This document shows, one piece after another, positions 47,473-56,510 of a stretch of DNA of 64,000 nucleotides (position 1 is its first letter; the number at the start of each line of letters is the position of its first letter). Both the position numbers and the translations under genes were made by a program. A model generated the notes under the pieces. The model made no database searches. It was given only the letters and a program-made list of their open reading frames with translations, and was not told where the DNA came from. This stretch comes from an uncultured Gemmatimonadota bacterium (GTDB taxonomy: Bacteria > Gemmatimonadota > Gemmatimonadetes > Palauibacterales > Palauibacteraceae). Location: NCBI GenBank assembly GCA_913043255.1, contig CAJWLK010000008.1, positions 49,195 through 113,194 of the forward strand, written 5' to 3'.

Positions 47473-48753
47473 TCAGCTTGTCTCCTCAGGTATGACATGC
47501 AATACGGTTAAGCGGTCTTCATCGACGACTGATTCCGCGACTTCTTCCACCATAATTTCATCTACAAGGCCATAGCGGCTGAAGGCATCGTTGAGATAAT
47601 GGGGGTCATTTCGTAAGACAGCTGCATGGGCCAAAAAGTCAGCGCGATCACCAAACCTGCTTAATTGGCCAACAAGACTCCGACGCACACGATTTTGGGC
47701 CCCTTCAAGTTCCTCAGGCATCAAACCATCTTGTTTGAAATCATCTAGCACTAATCGCATCGACGCTTCAAGATGATCCGCGTCCACTCCCGGTCGGGCT
47801 GTCGCCACAGCGAAAAACATCCCAACACTCTCCGTTGGCCACGTAAACACGGAGACTTCTGCTGCCACCTGTTGTTCATAAACAAGTGCTCGTTTGAACC
47901 GAGAGCTATTTCCGTCTCCGAGAAGATAGCTCAGCGTATCGACGGTCTCGAACTCAGGTTCGTTAAACGAAGCCGAGTGAAACATGAGGTATACGCGAGG
48001 CACCTGGACTTTATCCCGAATTTCCCGACGGCATTCACCATAACCGCTGGGTAAGACAACCTCCGGAGGTTCCGGGATAGGCCTCGAAGAAATTCCGCCA
48101 AACCACATCTGTATTCTTTCGAGAGCTTCGCTCGGTTCAAAGTCACCTACCAATACCAGAGTCGCGTTATTAGGGCCGTAATAGGAATCGAAAAACTTGT
48201 GAACATCCTCTAAGGAGGCTGCATCGATATCCTCCATATATCCGATGGTCGGGTGTCGATAGGGGTGACCTTGAGGATAGGCAGACTCCAAAACTGTCTC
48301 GAAGGCTAAACCATAAGGACGGTTCTCGTATGACTGAAGACGTTCATTTTTTACGACATCACGTTGGTTATCTAATTTCTCTTGGGTAATGCCAGGCTTA
48401 AAGAATCCCATTCGGTCAGCTTCAAGCCATAATCCAAGCTCAAGCTCATTCGCGGGCAACGTCTCGAAATAATTCGTCCTATCAAACCAAGTCGTCCCGT
48501 TTAGTGTCCCACCAGCATCTTGGATATACTTGAAGTGTCCCTCACGAGGTACGTGCTCCGATCCCTGAAATAAAAGGTGCTCGAAAAGGTGAGCAAAGCC
48601 CGTCCGCCCAGATCTCTCATTCTTAGAGCCCACGTGGTACATAACGTGCAGAGCCACGAGCGGAGCAGATGAATCGGGCTGAAGAAGAACCCGTAACCCG
48701 TTGGCGAGACGGTGCTCCTCAAGTTCAAAATTTACTGTTGAAGAAACGGCCAC
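47473..48753 (-). CDS. M16-family zinc peptidase, catalytic subunit
   Basis: 426 aa. The inverted zinc motif HLFEH (55-59) is followed by the third ligand region VVKNERLQSYENRPYG near 130-145. Cleaves peptides inside the clamshell formed with the inactive subunit encoded 2 nt downstream. GTG start at 48753 with AGGAAGG about 6 nt upstream. No signal peptide, so it may act in the cytoplasm or as a peripheral protein. Its start lies about 30 nt after the 3' end of rnpB. Confidence 0.94.
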   Translation of the reverse strand: MAVSSTVNFELEEHRLANGLRVLLQPDSSAPLVALHVMYHVGSKNERSGRTGFAHLFEHLLFQGSEHVPREGHFKYIQDAGGTLNGTTWFDRTNYFETLPANELELGLWLEADRMGFFKPGITQEKLDNQRDVVKNERLQSYENRPYGLAFETVLESAYPQGHPYRHPTIGYMEDIDAASLEDVHKFFDSYYGPNNATLVLVGDFEPSEALERIQMWFGGISSRPIPEPPEVVLPSGYGECRREIRDKVQVPRVYLMFHSASFNEPEFETVDTLSYLLGDGNSSRFKRALVYEQQVAAEVSVFTWPTESVGMFFAVATARPGVDADHLEASMRLVLDDFKQDGLMPEELEGAQNRVRRSLVGQLSRFGDRADFLAHAAVLRNDPHYLNDAFSRYGLVDEIMVEEVAESVVDEDRLTVLHVIPEETS

Positions 48754-48782
48754 AAGCGCCTTCCTCTCTTGATTTTTAAGGA

Positions 48783-49162
48783 GGCGGAGGGAGATAAGCC
48801 GGGTTCTGTCCCGACGAACTAACTCGCCAGTGAGGTCATCTATCTAGGACCGTCGGTCTCCCGCGGTCTCATGCAGCCTACCCGGAGCTCACTGCGGCGG
48901 GCCACCACATCGCTCCTATTTGGCCTTGCTCCCGGCGGGGTTTACCATGCCGTCTCGGTTACCCTAAGACGCGGTGGGCTCTTACCCCACCCTTTCACCC
49001 TTGCCTGTGCGACCGAAGCCGCCATCGGCGGTCTACTCTCTGTGGCACTTTCCATCGCCTTTCAGCGCCCGGGGGTTACCCGGCACCGTGCCCTGATGGA
49101 GCCCGGACTTTCCTCGAACGGCGCACCGAAGCACCCGCTCGCGACCTCTCTCTCCCTCCGCC
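48783..49162 (-). ncRNA. rnpB: RNase P RNA (M1 RNA, bacterial type A-like)
   Basis: Catalytic RNA that trims the 5' leader of tRNA precursors. On the minus strand, the conserved GAGGAAAGTCCGGGCTCC (49098-49115) and the 3'-terminal ACAGAACCCGGCTTATC (near 48795-48812) are both present and would form P4. The ends GGCGGAGGGAGA and TCTCCCTCCGCC pair as helix P1 and set the limits used here. About 380 nt, a normal size. An ORF on the opposite strand through this region is spurious. Confidence 0.96.
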
Positions 49163-49345
49163 AAGACAATAGTAGTGAGATAATGAGGTTTTCGCTCGCA
49201 GTGGCGAGACACAATTGAACTAGACGTGATTCAGTGACTCGGGGACCTTCTGTTGTTTCAAGGGTAGGAAACTAACTATTTTCAAATTTCGGAAGGGTCG
49301 TTTTTAGCCTGGCACCGGAGGTAAGGCGCACGATCGAAATCTCGT

Positions 49346-52042
49346 ATGCGATCACTTATTACTAAGATACACGCGTCAGCACTGGCACTTATATTAACTC
49401 TGCTGGCTGCCGCGTGCGGAGACAGTGGCAGCACCGAGCTCGGCTCACCGCCGACAGCGATAGTTCCAATTTCCCTAGCAATCGACACTGTAACTACGGG
49501 GGAAAACACGGACCCTCCTATTGCAGTACGCGTGGAGGGAGTTCTTGGGAACGCCGTCGAAGGTGCCCCTGTGCGCTTTGTCCTCATGAAGGGCCAAGGA
49601 AGCTTGTCCCCGGGAGTGGCAGTCTCCAGTGAAAACGGCGTCGCGGAATCAGTATTTCGCGCCGGGACAACACCGGGAGAGTCCACAATCCGTGTGGACA
49701 TCCCAAGTGCTCCCAACGTGCCTGCTCTCCAGTTCGTAATGCTCACTGAGGCGGCCGATTCAGTAGTGTTGAGTGTAGTCAGTGGAACTGGCCAACAAGC
49801 GGAGTTCGGGAGCCAACTCCCACTCCCATTTGTAGTCCAAACCCAAACTACCTCGGGCAACCCGGCGGGCGCAGTAAAAATAAATTTTCAACTCTCTACC
49901 ACCAACGACAGTTCTGGCTCTCTAACTAACCAAACTCTCCCCACCAATGCTGATGGTCTTAGTAGCACTGTACTCACTTTGGGTTCCCAGGTGCGTGACT
50001 ACAAAGTCGATGCCTTCGCAGATGGAGGTGTGTATTCTGATACAGTGACCTTCTTAGCGACGGCTAACGCGACATTTGAAGGGGCGATACGGCTTGATTC
50101 CGTAGGAACAGAGGGGCTTCGAGCAGGTGAGCAAGCCACACTGTTTGGCCGCGGGTTCAGCCTGATTCCTGACGAAAACGAGGTGCGCATCGAAGGCAAA
50201 CTTGCGACCGTTCTCTCAGCAAGTGGGGCAGAACTAACGATACAGGTGCCAGCATTTTTCGATGAATGTCTGCCACTCCGCGACGTAGGTATCCGTGTCA
50301 TGGTCAATGGAGAACCGAGCAACGGCCCTTTGCTACCATTACACCCCCAAGAGGCATCTTTTGATCTCGCCGTGGGAGAAACAGCAACGGTAACTGGTCC
50401 GAGTGCCGTGGGTTGCCTCCAATTTTCACCGAACCAGATGCCTCGAGAGTTCCGTTTGATGGTGGGGAACACGAGTAGTGCGGTGTCTGATGGACTCACT
50501 ATGCGGATTGCGACTCGCGTACCTACAGATCTCACCGAGTCGGGAGTCACTTCGTCTACTGTGCCACGAGAACTTGGGGGTGTTCTTCAAGCAGCTGCGA
50601 TCGACCAGTACTCAAGATTGGATATGGTCATTCGGACACGAACACTCCAAGGCTTGACGGAAGGAGGCAATGCGCCGTCGCCCGCCGCTCTAACCGGAAC
50701 AAACCAAGCAATAAAAGTGCCAGTTTTCGGCGATACACTGAGTCATTTTTTTGCGATCGGATCGGATCTTCAGGCTACATGCTCCGATACAACGAACGTT
50801 GTACACAGTCTGGTTCGATCTGTTGGTGAACACGTCATCCTAGCCGAAGACATAGCAGCCCCAACGGGTGGTCTCAATGCGGACGAATGGAGGACTCTCG
50901 GCACAACACTAGATCAGGTGGTAGTGCCAGTGGACACCTCATATTTCGGTCATTACGAGGACATTGATGCAAACCGTCGTGTAATCGTTTTATTTACCCA
51001 AGAGGTGAACAAGTTGAGTGAAGGGGACGTGGGCGTCCAAGGATTCTTTCTTCCCCTCGACCTGGCAAGCTCTGGAAGAAATGAAGAACAAGTTCCAAGT
51101 ACTGGTATCAGAACTTGTCCTGCAAGCAATGAAGCTGAGGTTATCTACACCCGCGTAGCAGACCCGGAAGGACAAGTGGGGCCGGGCATCTCCAAATCTG
51201 AAGTACTACAGAACGCACCTAGGCTTGTAGCCCACGAACTGCAACACCTAATCCAGGCCGAACGCCGCATATTGCATTCGCCAACGAGATTTAGTGACGT
51301 AGAAGACGAATGGTTAGATGAAGCGCTTTCTAGCCTCGCCGAAGAGGTCGTCGGACTCACAGTTGTCGGATTTGACGTACGCGGTGATTACAAGTTCGAT
51401 CAGCTTACCGACACACAATCCAGATTAGATGCTTTCAACACCTATCACTTCAACAATTTTCTCAACCTCAGCCTGTACATGTTCGACCCGAACGCATCGC
51501 TAACCACCCCCGAGTCAGAACTCGGCGGCATTAATGAACTGCAGGTGAGGGGATTTGGTTGGTTCTTAATGCGCTGGCTTGCAGATCAATCCGCCGGGGA
51601 CGAGCGTGCATTTTTCCGGTCGCTTGTGGGCGGAGGGCAAAATTTCACACGAGGAATTACAAACGTGGAACGCGTGACGGGATTACGCTGGCACGAGCTT
51701 CTTTCCGACTTCGCGGTCACACTTGCGACAGATGATTCAGGGATTGAAGAGTTATCAACCAGATTCGAGGTTGCAACGTGGGACTTCCGTGACGTGTTTT
51801 CTTCTTTGAATCAAAATGCAGCGGCGCGTTCGTTCTTCCCTGTTGCGTTCCCACTTCAGGCAACCCAGTTGTCGTTTGAAAACGGAGCGGCGGATATCAA
51901 TTTAGGAGCATCAAACATGCGTTACTTTGCACTCGCATCGGGAATTGACGCACCCGCGCTTTCATTGTCGGTTCGAACGCCATCCGGAAGCTTTTTAAAT
52001 GAGAACACCAGACCACAGATCACGATCGTGAGGACACGATGA
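49346..52042 (+). CDS. Lipoprotein with Ig-like and IPT/TIG domains and an M30 (hyicolysin-like) HExxH metallopeptidase domain
   Basis: 898 aa. Signal peptide with lipobox-like LLAAACGDS. Then two bacterial Ig-like (Big_1-type) domains (VRVEGVLGNAVEGAPVRFVL and VVQTQTTSGNPAGAVKINFQ), an IPT/TIG-like domain (LRAGEQATLFGRGF ... VRIEGKLATVLS), and a C-terminal peptidase region with HELQH (about 630-634) followed by WLDEALSSLAEE (about 656-667), the zinc-binding and third-ligand pattern of M30 peptidases. Probably a surface or periplasmic protease. Its stop overlaps the next gene as ATGA, so the beta-barrel product is likely a partner. It starts a two-gene plus-strand island amid minus-strand genes. 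Confidence 0.82.
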   Translation: MRSLITKIHASALALILTLLAAACGDSGSTELGSPPTAIVPISLAIDTVTTGENTDPPIAVRVEGVLGNAVEGAPVRFVLMKGQGSLSPGVAVSSENGVAESVFRAGTTPGESTIRVDIPSAPNVPALQFVMLTEAADSVVLSVVSGTGQQAEFGSQLPLPFVVQTQTTSGNPAGAVKINFQLSTTNDSSGSLTNQTLPTNADGLSSTVLTLGSQVRDYKVDAFADGGVYSDTVTFLATANATFEGAIRLDSVGTEGLRAGEQATLFGRGFSLIPDENEVRIEGKLATVLSASGAELTIQVPAFFDECLPLRDVGIRVMVNGEPSNGPLLPLHPQEASFDLAVGETATVTGPSAVGCLQFSPNQMPREFRLMVGNTSSAVSDGLTMRIATRVPTDLTESGVTSSTVPRELGGVLQAAAIDQYSRLDMVIRTRTLQGLTEGGNAPSPAALTGTNQAIKVPVFGDTLSHFFAIGSDLQATCSDTTNVVHSLVRSVGEHVILAEDIAAPTGGLNADEWRTLGTTLDQVVVPVDTSYFGHYEDIDANRRVIVLFTQEVNKLSEGDVGVQGFFLPLDLASSGRNEEQVPSTGIRTCPASNEAEVIYTRVADPEGQVGPGISKSEVLQNAPRLVAHELQHLIQAERRILHSPTRFSDVEDEWLDEALSSLAEEVVGLTVVGFDVRGDYKFDQLTDTQSRLDAFNTYHFNNFLNLSLYMFDPNASLTTPESELGGINELQVRGFGWFLMRWLADQSAGDERAFFRSLVGGGQNFTRGITNVERVTGLRWHELLSDFAVTLATDDSGIEELSTRFEVATWDFRDVFSSLNQNAAARSFFPVAFPLQATQLSFENGAADINLGASNMRYFALASGIDAPALSLSVRTPSGSFLNENTRPQITIVRTR

Positions 52043-52737
52043 GGGGAAGCGGCGGAGTCTACAACATTTATATGACGGTTCGCACTTCGATTCGAGGAGG
52101 CCTAGCAGGCCTCCTTCTTTTCGTCAGCGGAATGCTCGAGGTGACAAATCTCGAAGCTCAAATGGTAACCGAAGACGCAGCATCGTCTGGTTCGACCATA
52201 GAGTTCTTTGCAGTTGCGGGGGTACTACAGCCATTAGCAAACTTCACAACGAACCCCACTTCATTCGGCACACAAATCTCACCGAGTCTGACCTACGGAG
52301 GAGAACTAACCTTCTGGAGTTCCGACTTGCTGGGTATCGGTATCATGGGAGCCTATGCCCCAGCCGACATGTCTGCATTTAACACACAATTAAGTAGCCC
52401 CGCTCCGACCGACTTGGGGAGCACTGACTATATGACAGGGCTGCTAAACCTGACCTTCCGGATCAATTCATCGGGGTCTGCCAGCGCACTGGAACCTTAC
52501 TTTACAATTGGAGGGGGCGTACGCCGGACCCTCGTCGACGGCACCTTCGATCCGGAAGTCGCCAACAGTACCGATCCCGCCGCCACTGCGGCACTCGGGA
52601 TCCGCGTTCCCGCCATCGCGGGACTCTGGTTTCGAGGTGAGCTACGCAACATAGTCTCCCGTTACAAGTCACCTGCAACGGGAGCGATGAGCTTACAGAA
52701 CGACATCTTAATCACGGTTGGCATTGGTCTCCGATAA
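52039..52737 (+). CDS. Outer-membrane beta-barrel protein, coupled to the M30-like peptidase gene
   Basis: 232 aa. Hydrophobic signal (GGLAGLLLFVSGMLEVTNLEAQ, cleavage probably after LEAQ) and then alternating, Gly-rich strands (YGGELTFWSSDLLGIGIMG, PYFTIGGGVRRTLV, WFRGELRNIVSRY) ending ILITVGIGLR, the pattern of an 8-strand outer-membrane barrel. No specific family recognised. ATG at 52039 overlaps the upstream TGA (ATGA); ATG 52072 is an alternative closer to the signal peptide. Function unknown. Confidence 0.78.
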   Translation: MRGSGGVYNIYMTVRTSIRGGLAGLLLFVSGMLEVTNLEAQMVTEDAASSGSTIEFFAVAGVLQPLANFTTNPTSFGTQISPSLTYGGELTFWSSDLLGIGIMGAYAPADMSAFNTQLSSPAPTDLGSTDYMTGLLNLTFRINSSGSASALEPYFTIGGGVRRTLVDGTFDPEVANSTDPAATAALGIRVPAIAGLWFRGELRNIVSRYKSPATGAMSLQNDILITVGIGLR

Positions 52738-52778
52738 ACCAATAAAGCCCAAAATCTCTGTCTGAAAATGGAGATCCG

Positions 52779-55700
52779 CTAGGACCCGGCCCGCACGCGA
52801 ATAGAGCGCAAACCTGGGATGGGTTCGGGGACGGGGACGGTGGTCTCTGATCCACCCGGCCAAACGATATGGAGGATACGCGCACCAAGCCGAGTACCAA
52901 GTGTTTGCGGTGTTTCATTCCGAGACCAATATCCAGCACCTGAACGTACTTCGCGAACTGCACCGAATGACCCATCTTCGTATTCGATGCGCAATTTCGC
53001 GCCGATTGCTTTCGGATTGTTTGGAGTACCTTCTAGAACAACACGAAATCCGGGTGTCGCACCCCGGTTACGAAATAACCGCCCCGCAGCTCCACTCACG
53101 CCGATCACAACATCCAACCGACCGTCAAGGTCAAAATCGGCCAGTGCGAGTCCTCGAGCATCCCCATATACGTCCAATCCAGAGTTCTGACTCGAAGGTA
53201 CCGTAAAGCCTCCGTCACCATTCCCGCGTAGCCACAAACCACGGCCCGCATCGTATCGTGGGCTACCGGGCAATCCTCCATAAAAGTTCTGCGCGAGGAT
53301 CAAGTCATCGTGGCTATCCCCATCTAAATCTCCAACACCAACTCCAAAGGCAGGCGCTTGTTGCGCTTCACGTGGTAGCGGTGTCGACTCAAAATGATCG
53401 CCGCGATTCAGGAACACGGTATGTCGGAGTTCAATTAGATCGTGGCGTGATGTCGTGTCCAGCCCACCAATGAGTTGTTCTAAGGGGGTCGTACTAAATA
53501 CCTCGTATGTAGTCCGGAAGAGGGCTGGGAGGCGTGGGCCTCGATCGGATGTTGGGCGCGCGAGTGCGTCCCGCCCTCGAACGGGCAACCAACCGTTCAC
53601 CCCTCGAGTCGCTTCGACGACATCGAAAAATCCATCTCGGTTGAAGTCGCCGTAAAAAATTGAGTAAGCCGGAGGCACCTCGAGATTAGCACCCCACGCC
53701 GTCGCCACGAGATCCGGACGCCCATCTTCGTCAAAATCACCAGATGAGATGCCATTCCAACGCCCTGTAAGCACACCCAACCCCACATCAGTGGTGGCTT
53801 CTAAGAAACGCCCTTCGTGGTTCCGGAATAGTCGAATTGGACCCCATTCCATGGCGAGAGCCAAATCTGGATCGCCATCCAAATCCACATCTGTGAAGAC
53901 AGCAGCCGAAACCAAACCAAGGTCTGCGAACGGAGAGGATGCATCTTCATGAAAAACCAATCGTCCATCATCGTTGAAGAGCAGTTTGGAACTCGCGGGA
54001 ATCGGGTACAAGCCAGGCACCACTCGCCCACCCACGAACATATCAACATCTCCATCGCCATCCACGTCGGCTTGAGCAAGCGGGCCAGTCGCAGCAGATG
54101 ACGATGGCAATCCTGTGTTTGACTGAGAGGTAAAAATCGTCTTCGGTGTTCTGGCTCCGATGCTACGATCAAGGTAGGTGGTGATCACCGACGGTACAGC
54201 AAACGTGTCCTCACGGGCATCCGATTTATAGGCGCTAAGTCCGATCGCCAACTCCCAACCTCTAGAGCCACTCCAGTGTGGTAAAATCGTCGTAGCATCT
54301 GCGTTCAAATCAGATGTTACAGCCCGCGGTCGCGAAAAAATCTCGCCTTCGTTTGTAAAGAGGGCAGGTGAAGCTCCCCGGTCCGATCCAATCAGTAAAT
54401 CAGGGTCGCCATCGTCGTCAGCATCGAACCAACTTACTCCAGGACCAAGTTGAGAAAGTGAAAGGGGGAGCATGGGCTGTCGTGCACGATCATCAAATGG
54501 ATACGCGACGTGCTGATGTCTGATCCGGTCTGAAACGTCCGTGAAGTGGGAAATTTTTGGTTCTATGTGCTGTGAAATTGCCTCTGAGCTAGTATGCCAA
54601 ATGTCGTATTCACGGTTGGGTTGGACGCCTTCAATATGGCTTTGCCGTCCATCCGGCCAATTGACCATAAGCGTCATGGGATCGACGATACTGGCGGCAA
54701 AAGTGACGGCTGGTTCAGATGAAGACAGATAGGTTCCGCCTGCGACAATCTCGTCGATTTGCTCTCCGGCAGGATGGCCGATTAGGCGGACGCGTGATCC
54801 GATACCATCTGCATTACCTAGAGGGCCACGGAGTCGCACAAGTACGCGCGGCGCTGTCGCTTCATTGCGGTAGAACAGGGGTGGGTCTGAAAACCGTGTA
54901 ACTACAAGATCAAGATCTCCATCTGCATCGAGATCGCCCGACGCAATGCCATGTGATATATCAGGCTCTGTTCCTAAACCCCACACCTTTGTGACATCTT
55001 CAAAACGGCCACCCGGGCCACCTCGGAAGACCGCGTTGGGTTGCCGTAGCTCCGGGAAGCTTCGAAGCGCTTGAGCGGCAGAAAGAGGTGGTTGCCGGCT
55101 GAAAATGCGCTGATTTGCATCGCCATCAAGCTGGTTCCATACGTGACCGGTGGTCACGAAGAGATCTTCCCACCCATCAAGGTCGGCATCCAGCAGAAGT
55201 GCACCCCAAGTCCAATCCGTGGCCGCCAACCCAAGCTCCCACGCGACTTCTGCAAACGTTCCGTCCCCACGGTTAAGTTGGACAGTATTCCGATTTACTT
55301 GCAGTCGGGTATTAATAAGACCCGGCGCCTCTGGTGGTTGTTCAAAGTTTGGAGTCTGAGTGAGTCGGCGAGCAGGGTCCCGAGCCATCATATCTGTTGT
55401 AACAAGATCCAGATCTCCGTCCCGATCGATATCGCCTACGTCGATGGCCATCGACGACAGGCTCGTGGTTCGGATCGCCGTAGCATCCACTTCTTCAAAT
55501 GTCCCGTCCCCGTGATTGAGCCATATGCCATCAGGACTGTTGAAATCATTGGCAACATAAAGATCAACGTCGCCGTCCCCATCCCAATCGCTGAACCGTG
55601 CAGCTAGCCCCCAGTCGCGAGGCGCCATAACCCCGCTGGAGGTTTCCGAAACACGAAAAGCATCACTGAAGGCTACTGAGCGAAACCGCCCTGTCCCGTC

Positions 55701-56510
55701 GTTCAGGTAAAACTCATCAGGTTCTCCGAGTTCAAACCGGCGAACAAAACGGCCATCAAATTCAACCCTGTAATGTTCCTCGTAGATATCCACAACCTCA
55801 GGTGGAATGATGAGTTCACCATCTGACCCTCGCTGAAGTTGACCCATCTCTAAAAGCTCGGGCGGGTAAAGATCATCGACTTGTTTTGTCTTGTAGTTGG
55901 CGACGTATAGATCCAGATCTCCGTCGCGATCGATGTCCGCGAGTGCTGATGTCGTACTTCCTAACCCGACTGAAAAACCTGACTCTTTCGCCTCAACGAA
56001 CCGACCTAAACCATTGCCTAGAAAAAGCCGATTTGGTGCTCCATGCACGGTGACCAAAAGGTCGAGTGCTTCGTCACCATCCACGTCGACTAATACCGCC
56101 CCGCGGACTAAGCTTTCATCTAAGTCAAGTCCAGAATCACGTGTAATATCTTCGAAGTGCCAATCGCCACGATTAAGATAAAGCGCACTAGTGGAGCCAA
56201 AACCGGCAAAAAACAAATCGGCGAGCCCATCTCCATCCACATCGCCGAGTGCAACACCCTGCCCCTCTGCCAGTATACGGTTTTGGATGCGACGATCTTC
56301 GGATACTTCATAGCGAAACTCGACACCATGACGCGGTGCCTCCAAGCGCGTGAATCCGCCCGATCCATGCGGATTAAGAGAACGCCACTGATACCCATCC
56401 ATGGCATTCCAAGGACCTGGTGCGCGTTCTTCTACACACCCTGAGAAGAATGCGAGCAGGAGCAACACGCGGACAATCGATCGTAAGTGGTTCTGGTAAA
56501 AAAACATCAC
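52779..56510 (-). CDS. Giant VCBS/FG-GAP and ASPIC/UnbV repeat lipoprotein (CRTAC1-like), copy 1
   Basis: 1243 aa with signal and possible lipobox (LLAFFSGC). The protein is built of two similar halves, each a run of VCBS/FG-GAP blades carrying Ca2+-binding DxDxDG-type loops (for example DIDRDGDLDLYV, DWDGDGDVDLYV, DVDGDGDVDMFV; 14 such loops counted) followed by an ASPIC/UnbV domain (GIGSRVRLIG near 570-650 and AIGAKLRIEYEDGSFGAV at the C-terminus). Predicted to be a beta-propeller surface protein; function unknown, possibly carbohydrate or protein binding. It is a tandem paralogue of the gene upstream, whose TGA overlaps its GTG (GTGA). Confidence 0.9.
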   Translation of the reverse strand: MMFFYQNHLRSIVRVLLLLAFFSGCVEERAPGPWNAMDGYQWRSLNPHGSGGFTRLEAPRHGVEFRYEVSEDRRIQNRILAEGQGVALGDVDGDGLADLFFAGFGSTSALYLNRGDWHFEDITRDSGLDLDESLVRGAVLVDVDGDEALDLLVTVHGAPNRLFLGNGLGRFVEAKESGFSVGLGSTTSALADIDRDGDLDLYVANYKTKQVDDLYPPELLEMGQLQRGSDGELIIPPEVVDIYEEHYRVEFDGRFVRRFELGEPDEFYLNDGTGRFRSVAFSDAFRVSETSSGVMAPRDWGLAARFSDWDGDGDVDLYVANDFNSPDGIWLNHGDGTFEEVDATAIRTTSLSSMAIDVGDIDRDGDLDLVTTDMMARDPARRLTQTPNFEQPPEAPGLINTRLQVNRNTVQLNRGDGTFAEVAWELGLAATDWTWGALLLDADLDGWEDLFVTTGHVWNQLDGDANQRIFSRQPPLSAAQALRSFPELRQPNAVFRGGPGGRFEDVTKVWGLGTEPDISHGIASGDLDADGDLDLVVTRFSDPPLFYRNEATAPRVLVRLRGPLGNADGIGSRVRLIGHPAGEQIDEIVAGGTYLSSSEPAVTFAASIVDPMTLMVNWPDGRQSHIEGVQPNREYDIWHTSSEAISQHIEPKISHFTDVSDRIRHQHVAYPFDDRARQPMLPLSLSQLGPGVSWFDADDDGDPDLLIGSDRGASPALFTNEGEIFSRPRAVTSDLNADATTILPHWSGSRGWELAIGLSAYKSDAREDTFAVPSVITTYLDRSIGARTPKTIFTSQSNTGLPSSSAATGPLAQADVDGDGDVDMFVGGRVVPGLYPIPASSKLLFNDDGRLVFHEDASSPFADLGLVSAAVFTDVDLDGDPDLALAMEWGPIRLFRNHEGRFLEATTDVGLGVLTGRWNGISSGDFDEDGRPDLVATAWGANLEVPPAYSIFYGDFNRDGFFDVVEATRGVNGWLPVRGRDALARPTSDRGPRLPALFRTTYEVFSTTPLEQLIGGLDTTSRHDLIELRHTVFLNRGDHFESTPLPREAQQAPAFGVGVGDLDGDSHDDLILAQNFYGGLPGSPRYDAGRGLWLRGNGDGGFTVPSSQNSGLDVYGDARGLALADFDLDGRLDVVIGVSGAAGRLFRNRGATPGFRVVLEGTPNNPKAIGAKLRIEYEDGSFGAVREVRSGAGYWSRNETPQTLGTRLGARILHIVWPGGSETTVPVPEPIPGLRSIRVRAGS

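Noticed and set aside
47473..47476. CTGA at the catalytic M16 gene stop as a start for the M16 partner
   Set aside because: In frame, but an ATG follows two codons later and explains the start better.
48871..49218. Plus-strand 115-codon ORF
   Set aside because: Lies antisense to the RNase P RNA, whose conserved sequences and pairing ends are clear; the ORF is a by-product of GC-rich RNA.
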